NCBI RefSeq assembly: GCF_040358985.1
Contig: NZ_CP132932.1
Span: 3,348,001-3,412,000 of the forward strand
Reading direction: 5' to 3'
DNA from: Tunturibacter empetritectus
Lineage (GTDB): Bacteria > Acidobacteriota > Terriglobia > Terriglobales > Acidobacteriaceae
Length of the DNA: 64,000 nucleotides
Positions 59,145 to 64,000 of this stretch are shown here, in pieces. The translations under genes were made by a program, and so were the position numbers. How positions within the stretch are numbered: position 1 is the stretch's first letter; each line of letters starts with the position of its first letter. Below the pieces are notes generated by a model, which did no database searches, was not told the origin of the DNA, and worked only from the letters and a program-made list of their open reading frames with translations.

Positions 59145-59605
59145 GCAAAATGACATTGAAGACCGAAGGCGATACGCATGTAATCGTGACGAGGCGCTTT
59201 GCTGCCACGCCGGAAGCGGTGTATCGCGCCCACACCGATCCGAAGTTGTTACAAAAGTGGCTGCTCGGCCCTGAAGGCTGGAGCATGCCTGTCTGCATCA
59301 ATGACGCGAAGCCCGGAGGGAAGTTTCGCTACGAGTGGACGAACGGCAAAGGCGCAGGATTCCACATCACCGGTGAGTATCTTGAAGTGAACCCGTTCAG
59401 CAGAATCGTGCATGTCGAACGCATGTTCCTGCCGGAGCCAACACCGGACAACCACGTTGAAACCACCTTCGAACGCGACGGGGAAGGAACGTTGATGACG
59501 ATCCGGATGACACTGCCTGATGAGAAAACGCGAGCAACTATGCTGGCGTCAGGCATGGAGCACGGTATGGAAGCGAGCTACGTGCGCCTCGAAGCAATGA
59601 TCTAG
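59141..59605 (+). CDS. SRPBCC (AHSA1/CalC-like) domain protein
   Basis: A 154-residue START-fold protein: VTRRFAATPEAVYRAHTDPKLLQKWLLGPEGWSM, GKFRYEWTNGKGAGFHITGEYLEV and VETTFERDGEGTLMTIRMTLPDEKTRATMLASGM. The partner of the ArsR regulator by four-base overlap, a very common pair. The ligand is unknown. Confidence 0.85.
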   Translation: MSKMTLKTEGDTHVIVTRRFAATPEAVYRAHTDPKLLQKWLLGPEGWSMPVCINDAKPGGKFRYEWTNGKGAGFHITGEYLEVNPFSRIVHVERMFLPEPTPDNHVETTFERDGEGTLMTIRMTLPDEKTRATMLASGMEHGMEASYVRLEAMI

Positions 59606-59653
59606 CGTGCTTGGCGCGCGAATCGCGCATGAGAGACACAACGAACGTGCCCG

Positions 59654-59717
59654 GGTGCCCATATCTCGATTCCTATCTCGACTTCCTGATGTGGGCATTC
59701 ACGCTGGCGCGAACCGC
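59654..59717. repeat. GGGTGCCC palindromic repeat, variant copy 2
   Basis: GGGTGCCC, then ATATCTCG...CTCGACTTC in place of the usual arms, then TGTGGGCATTC and, nine bases on, GCGAACCG. It keeps the ends of the element at 57913 and 63301 but a different centre. It lies between two SRPBCC genes. Confidence 0.65.
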
Positions 59718-59769
59718 CTCTTCACTTCTATACTGGCGGCTCACTTCCCAGGAAACGTAAGGAGCCATT

Positions 59770-60300
59770 ATGTTCAAAACCCTTGGTCTCATCCTTGTTC
59801 TGGCTGTCGTTGTCGTTCTTCTTCTCGCGTTCACCAAGCCGAGCACCTTCCGAGTAGAGCGTTCCACCACCATCACCGCACAACCCGAAAAGATCTCCTC
59901 CCTCATCGACGACTTTCATCAATGGGACGCCTGGTCGCCCTGGGCTAAGCTCGACCCCAACATGAAGACCACCTACTCCGGCCCGCCCAGCGGTGTCGGC
60001 TCCATCTACGAGTGGGAAGGGAACAGCAAAGTGGGCAAGGGCCGCATGGAGATCCTCTCCGTTGAACCTGCAAAGACCACCGTCAAAATCGACTTCCTCA
60101 AGCCCTTCGAAGGTCACAACATCGCCGACTTCGAACTCGAACCACAAGGCTCTGCAACCCGCGTCAACTGGATCATGAACGGCCCGATGAACCTCTTCCC
60201 CGGCAAACTTATGAGCGTCTTCACCACCATGGACAAGATGATCGGTCCCGACTTCGACAAGGGGCTCGCCAATCTGAAAGCAGCCGCGGAACATCCATAG
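59770..60300 (+). CDS. SRPBCC family protein with N-terminal membrane segment
   Basis: A 176-residue polyketide-cyclase/dehydrase-like protein. An N-terminal hydrophobic helix (LGLILVLAVVVVLLLAFTK) is followed by the START-type domain (FRVERSTTITAQPEKISSLIDDFHQWDAWSPWAKLDP, then KTTYSGPPSGVGSIYEWEGN). The C-terminal helix runs MDKMIGPDFDKGLANLKAAAE. Separated from the ArsR pair by a repeat, so probably independently expressed. Confidence 0.82.
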   Translation: MFKTLGLILVLAVVVVLLLAFTKPSTFRVERSTTITAQPEKISSLIDDFHQWDAWSPWAKLDPNMKTTYSGPPSGVGSIYEWEGNSKVGKGRMEILSVEPAKTTVKIDFLKPFEGHNIADFELEPQGSATRVNWIMNGPMNLFPGKLMSVFTTMDKMIGPDFDKGLANLKAAAEHP

Positions 60301-60379
60301 TCGCCAGCGGCAGGAGAGGCTTCGCGTCCCGGATTTAGCGTGGAAGTATTGGTGACAAAACCGTCAGTGACGCCATCTT

Positions 60380-61411
60380 TCACATCGTGAGAACCACGCG
60401 GAACTGTGCGTGGCCGCTCATCATTCGCGCATAAGCCTCGGCCGCTTTTTCAAGCGGATAGGTTTCAATCATGGGTCGTACGCCGGTCAGTTCGGCGAAG
60501 CGCAGTGTATCTTCCGAGTCTGTCGGTATTCCCGAGGCCCAGCCTTGAATCGTTCGACTCGCACTAATCAACTGGAACGGTGTCACCTCAATCGGATCAG
60601 AGGTGGCGCCGATCACCATGAGCTTGCCGTTCGGCCCCAGGCCATTGATGAGCTCAGACATAGACTTCGAGTTGGGAGCAGTCGCCAGAATCACCTTTGC
60701 CCCGCCCAGCTTCTGCAACTCCTCTGCAGCATTCGTAGATTTGCTGTCGATGTACACATTTGCTCCGAGCTTCTTTGCGAGCGCCTCGTTCTCCGGTCCG
60801 CGTCCAATCGCCGCAACGTTGTAGCCGAACTTGCTCGCAAACTGAATTCCAAGGTGACCCAGGCCGCCGATACCTTGCACCGCAACCAGGTCACTCGGCA
60901 GCGCACCGCTGTGCCGCAGCGCATTGAAGGTCGTAATTCCGGCGCAGAGCAAAGGTGCCGCTTCAACGTCGCTCAGACTCTCTGGTATCGCTACCAGAGC
61001 CTCCACAGGAGCCACCATGTACTGTTGGTATCCACCGTCATAGCTAATGCCCGGAATCTTCATATTCTGGCAGTTGCCAAAATCCCCTCGCCGGCACGAG
61101 AGACAGGTGCCATCATGCCCGCCATGCCAGCCGACCCCGACCCGCTGCCCCTTCTTCCACTCCGAAACGCCGGCACCCGCCGCATCGACAACGCCGGCCA
61201 CCTCATGCCCGGGAACGCGCGGATATTGAATTCCGGGCCACCCGCCCTCTTTCGTCAGTGCGTCACTGTGGCAGACACCACACGCCAGCACCTTGATCCG
61301 CACCTCTCCCGCACCGGGTTCAGGAATCTCACGCTCCACGATCTGGAAATCTGCCCCGGCAGCCGATACCTGCGCCACCTTCATCGTTCGTGCTGCGACA
61401 GCTGTTGTCAT
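60380..61411 (-). CDS. zinc-dependent alcohol dehydrogenase (AdhP-like)
   Basis: A 343-residue medium-chain dehydrogenase. Catalytic zinc residues lie in VLACGVCHSDALTKEGG and VPGHEVAGVVD; the structural zinc cysteines are in GTCLSCRRGDFGNCQNM; the Rossmann motif is VAVQGIGGLGHLGIQFASKFGY. It matches the AdhP/alcohol dehydrogenase group. The operon is a single gene. The 256 bases upstream hold no gene I can support. Confidence 0.9.
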   Translation of the reverse strand: MTTAVAARTMKVAQVSAAGADFQIVEREIPEPGAGEVRIKVLACGVCHSDALTKEGGWPGIQYPRVPGHEVAGVVDAAGAGVSEWKKGQRVGVGWHGGHDGTCLSCRRGDFGNCQNMKIPGISYDGGYQQYMVAPVEALVAIPESLSDVEAAPLLCAGITTFNALRHSGALPSDLVAVQGIGGLGHLGIQFASKFGYNVAAIGRGPENEALAKKLGANVYIDSKSTNAAEELQKLGGAKVILATAPNSKSMSELINGLGPNGKLMVIGATSDPIEVTPFQLISASRTIQGWASGIPTDSEDTLRFAELTGVRPMIETYPLEKAAEAYARMMSGHAQFRVVLTM

Positions 61412-61667
61412 GAATCCTCCTGGGAACGCCCAATCACGATTGTTGCAAACGTTTGATATCGGGCAGCCTGCTTCTCCCCGGTCTCGCCTTCGCGCAACAG
61501 ATCGTCGACAAACCCTTCGATGCAGCCGCGGGCATTAGCGGATCGAAAAAAGAGTTTATCTCGTTGTAGAGTTGTATCGTCGCATGACCGGCACCGAGGC
61601 GTCTTCTCACGCACCTATGCTCACGGCCCGAAGGTCCGAGGCAAGCCGCAAACTCACTAGAGGATGA

Positions 61668-62348
61668 CTAAGAACGAAGCTTCCGCCGAACCACCCCACT
61701 TAACCCAAGCAGCCCTATCCCAAACAGCGCAAGGCTCGAAGGTTCAGGCACTGGCGAATAGTCCACCGTCAACTGCACCGTATAGGGAATCACCACCTGC
61801 CCACTGCCTCCCAGGTATCCCGCCCAGTTGGACCCCGGATTCAGAAGTGCAGACTGAATAAATCCCGTGAGCAGAAAATTCAGATCCTGAATGTTCGTCG
61901 ATACCTTCTCCCCATTGACCGATGTCCCGCCAAGGAAGAGAAGGTCGACCGTCGCATCGGAGATCCCGGTTGTGCTGAACGTAGGCGCAACCGAAGGAAG
62001 CGAGTGATTGATCACCGTGCCAAATGGTGCTCCCGCGAACTCGTGTCCCGTCCCGATCACATGTGTGCTCGGCCCCGCGATCCCGACCGAAGCATCCTCG
62101 AAGACGCTCCCCGCCGGCAACAGAACCGACACATTCGAAAATGGAATGAGGACGTTCGTCGAGATGCTGGGATGGTCATTCAGGGACGGCTGTCCTTGAA
62201 CACGATCGTATTGGCCGAAGAAGTTATCGTTGGGGCTGGACACATCGATGGTGGCGCTCGAATGAACGGTCAGTTGGATACTATCCGCCAACGCGCCGTG
62301 TACAGGGAACGAAAGTGCAGCCGCTACAAACATCCAGGTGATTCGCAT
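61668..62348 (-). CDS. PEP-CTERM sorting-domain protein
   Basis: A 226-residue exported protein: signal peptide MRITWMFVAAALSFPVHGALADS, a beta-rich body (VHSSATIDVSSPNDNFFGQ; YTVQLTVDYS), and a C-terminal VPEPSSLALFGIGLLGLSGV plus VRRKLRS. The PEP motif, hydrophobic helix and basic end form the PEP-CTERM anchor recognised by exosortase. No exosortase or EPS gene is in the window. Function of the body is unknown. Confidence 0.85.
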   Translation of the reverse strand: MRITWMFVAAALSFPVHGALADSIQLTVHSSATIDVSSPNDNFFGQYDRVQGQPSLNDHPSISTNVLIPFSNVSVLLPAGSVFEDASVGIAGPSTHVIGTGHEFAGAPFGTVINHSLPSVAPTFSTTGISDATVDLLFLGGTSVNGEKVSTNIQDLNFLLTGFIQSALLNPGSNWAGYLGGSGQVVIPYTVQLTVDYSPVPEPSSLALFGIGLLGLSGVVRRKLRS

Positions 62349-62564
62349 TAATAAAGTCCTCTACAACAGATGGGGAGGAGACTCATCTTGCCAGCATTCA
62401 AGGCACGTAGCATGCCAAAGTTACGCGTTCAATACAAAAGAAAGCGCGGCAAGACGCCCGTCTTGTGTGCAAAAGTATGCATAAAATAGTGGAGTTTTAG
62501 GCCTACTACGGTTACTTTTCGAAACCATCGGCATAGGCGAATCAAATTCGTACTCACGCACGAA

Positions 62565-63134
62565 TCACGAGCCGTATCCCGGACCACGCGCCCCGCACTC
62601 CTTCCAGATCCTCTCCCAGTTCCAGATCCCGTCCGACGCCTCATACGGTAGAGGAGATCCCACCTGATGCGCCAGCATACAAATTTGCCCGCGATGATGC
62701 GCCTCATGAGCCAGCATGTAGCACAGCATCTCCACGCCAACCGGCCACGACGGAGCCCAGCCGTCTCGGCGAAACCTCTCGATGCTCCCGCCACCCTCGC
62801 GCAGCGCCTCTGCCAGCATCTCCCCGCAGCGAGCAGCACTCTCGGCCAAACCACCACGGGCTTGCTCCGGCGTGCAGCGCGCACGGTTCAGCAGTGCAGG
62901 AACCTTCAGGTGCGGAGCCGTAAGCCGGACCCACTTGCAGCGGACGTTATGCATATGCGTGAAGATCGCAGCAATGGTGCGCGTCTTTCCCAGCGGTTTA
63001 GCTCTCCACGCCGCAGCATCAAGATGTTCGATCAGCATCTGGTTCATGCGATCGTTAGCCGCAAACATCCGGACGGCCGCACCGCCGAGTTGAGTGTCAA
63101 GTTGAGCGTGAACCTCGTTGGAATGTGTGGTCAC
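62565..63134 (-). CDS. DinB-family protein
   Basis: A 189-residue four-helix-bundle protein. Putative metal histidines lie in IFTHMHNVRCKWVRL and YMLAHEAHHRGQICMLAHQVG, the latter being the typical DinB block with HHRGQ. Several DinB relatives are thiol transferases or of unknown role. The start (MTTHSNEVHAQL) is taken from the longest open frame. The 216 bases between it and the PEP-CTERM gene hold no gene. Confidence 0.82.
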   Translation of the reverse strand: MTTHSNEVHAQLDTQLGGAAVRMFAANDRMNQMLIEHLDAAAWRAKPLGKTRTIAAIFTHMHNVRCKWVRLTAPHLKVPALLNRARCTPEQARGGLAESAARCGEMLAEALREGGGSIERFRRDGWAPSWPVGVEMLCYMLAHEAHHRGQICMLAHQVGSPLPYEASDGIWNWERIWKECGARGPGYGS

Positions 63135-63300
63135 GTCGCCTGCTCCTGGCCATGTAGTACTTCCGGACCCATAGTACTTCCAGCCATCACGTAAACACGA
63201 GGAACAGACGCCGCCGAACCGCCTCTCTCAGCATCGACGAAAGATAGCGGATCAGATTGGCGGCGCGCCCGCAGATGAAGTTCTTAGTACCAAGAGTGTG

Positions 63301-63359
63301 GGTGCCCCATTCATGGCGCCTTATGCCATGAGTGGGCATTCGCACTCCGCGCGAACCGT
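63301..63359. repeat. GGGTGCCC palindromic repeat, copy 3
   Basis: GGGTGCCCCATTCATG, an 11-base loop GCGCCTTATGC, CATGAGTGGGCATTCGC, then GCGAACCG. It is identical to the copy at 57913 in both arms and different in the loop, as expected for a structured, dispersed element. Confidence 0.82.
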
Positions 63360-63380
63360 TTTCACCGCGCTGCAACACCG

Positions 63381-64000
63381 CTAGGCAGTGACATCGGCAA
63401 CCACCGGAGCCACCGCCGGAATGCGCATCGGCTGCCGCTTCCAATAAGTCAGCGAGCGCCACACCCACTCCATCGGCCCAAACTCGAAGTACCGCAGCCA
63501 GATCGAGCTGAACGCCATATTGAAGATCCACATCCCTGCCACGGCATAGTAGATCTTGTAGTACTCCACATAGCCGTACCAGTGCCACGCACCCCACACG
63601 AAGATCGTCTTCATTGCAAGGCTCGTCAGCAGATAATTCGACAGGGCCATCTGCCCCACCGCCGCGATCCGCGCCAGCAGCCATCGAAACACTCCAGCCT
63701 TCACCAGAATCAAGAGCAGCGCCGCATTCCCCAACGCCCCCGCGATCCTGCCGATGTCGTACGGAGCCTGCATCCAGAGCGTGGTCTTGAACATATCGAA
63801 GTGTCCCGCCCAGGCCTTGTACGCGCCCACCCCGGTCACCGACCAGCCCACTGCTAGACCGATCACCGCGATCCACGCATACGTCTTCATGCTCAAGCGG
63901 CCAGGCAAAAAACCGTTCTTGTACAGAGCCATGCCCAGCAGCATCAGCCCCACCCAGTCCCCAAATCCAAAGTACGCGCCCTTCAACTCCCCCATCAACA
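63381..64000 (-). CDS. DUF418 (YeiB-like) membrane protein, partial
   Basis: The C-terminal 206 or so residues of a polytopic membrane protein; the frame continues past the window edge. Several helices (YFGFGDWVGLMLLGMALYKNGF, TYAWIAVIGLAVGWSVTGVG, LGNAALLLILV) precede AAVGQMALSNYLLTSLAMKTIF and the family's terminal motif FEFGPMEWVWRSLTYWKRQPMR, which identifies DUF418. Role unknown, thought to be a transporter-like or acyltransferase-like protein. Confidence 0.85.
   Translation of the reverse strand, partial: LMGELKGAYFGFGDWVGLMLLGMALYKNGFLPGRLSMKTYAWIAVIGLAVGWSVTGVGAYKAWAGHFDMFKTTLWMQAPYDIGRIAGALGNAALLLILVKAGVFRWLLARIAAVGQMALSNYLLTSLAMKTIFVWGAWHWYGYVEYYKIYYAVAGMWIFNMAFSSIWLRYFEFGPMEWVWRSLTYWKRQPMRIPAVAPVVADVTA

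Noticed and set aside
60410..61456. 348-codon frame antisense to the zinc alcohol dehydrogenase
   Set aside because: The dehydrogenase has complete zinc and Rossmann motifs; the antisense product has none.

Overview
The window looks like chromosomal DNA of an acidobacterium, probably class Terriglobia (Acidobacteriaceae-like). This is inferred from gene content: a carboxypeptidase-regulatory-like TonB receptor, a PEP-CTERM protein, short intergenic palindromes, and a complete tRNA-tuf-secE-nusG-rplK...rpoBC block. No rRNA gene is present, so placement is tentative. I see no phage, transposase or CRISPR array.

Layout. 1-8.7 kb (+): trehalose synthesis from maltooligosaccharides (treY, cut by the window edge, and treZ), then a secreted DUF5666-like protein and a TonB-dependent receptor. 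8.8-18.2 kb (-): homogentisate dioxygenase, then an eight-gene purine/ureide operon. Read from allB it encodes allantoinase, OHCU decarboxylase, HIU hydrolase, uricase, allantoate amidohydrolase, ureidoglycine aminohydrolase, a ureidoglycolate-amidohydrolase-like enzyme and an aldehyde dehydrogenase. Guanine deaminase is divergent. Together these can take urate to glyoxylate and ammonia by the plant-type route. 18.7-20.5 kb (+): homoserine dehydrogenase and a VOC protein. 20.5-23.6 kb (-): a cysM-mec-cysO-moeZ operon for protein-thiocarboxylate-dependent cysteine synthesis.

23.7-37.1 kb is mixed housekeeping: rsmI, an M50-like protein with a broken zinc motif plus CBS domains, rsmD, a Cys/Met-metabolism PLP enzyme, thiL, an M23 endopeptidase, a tandem HD-GYP protein, a PQQ-type sugar dehydrogenase, a histidine phosphatase and two acidobacterial-style unknowns.

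37.3-56.8 kb (+) is the information-processing block: tRNA-Thr(TGT), tRNA-Tyr, tRNA-Thr(GGT), tRNA-Gly, tuf, rpmG, tRNA-Trp, secE, nusG, rplK, rplA, rplJ, rplL, rpoB and rpoC. It is interrupted by two small orphan ORFs after tuf and by a radical SAM gene plus a GT-C-like membrane protein between rplK and rplA. RpoB carries a cysteine-rich insertion and L10 has a long Ala/Glu/Val tail.

56.9-64 kb is accessory: a secreted protein with a proteasome/HslV-like Ntn-hydrolase signature, a frameshifted outer-membrane barrel gene, an ArsR-SRPBCC pair with a probable leaderless promoter, a zinc alcohol dehydrogenase, a PEP-CTERM protein, a DinB protein and a truncated DUF418 gene. It is punctuated by at least three copies of a GGGTGCCC...TGGGCATTC palindromic repeat.

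The best candidates for something new are the secreted Ntn-hydrolase-like protein, the CysO-type sulfur carrier with residues beyond its GlyGly, the zinc-ribbon-like insertion in RpoB and the RExxR M50 homologue.
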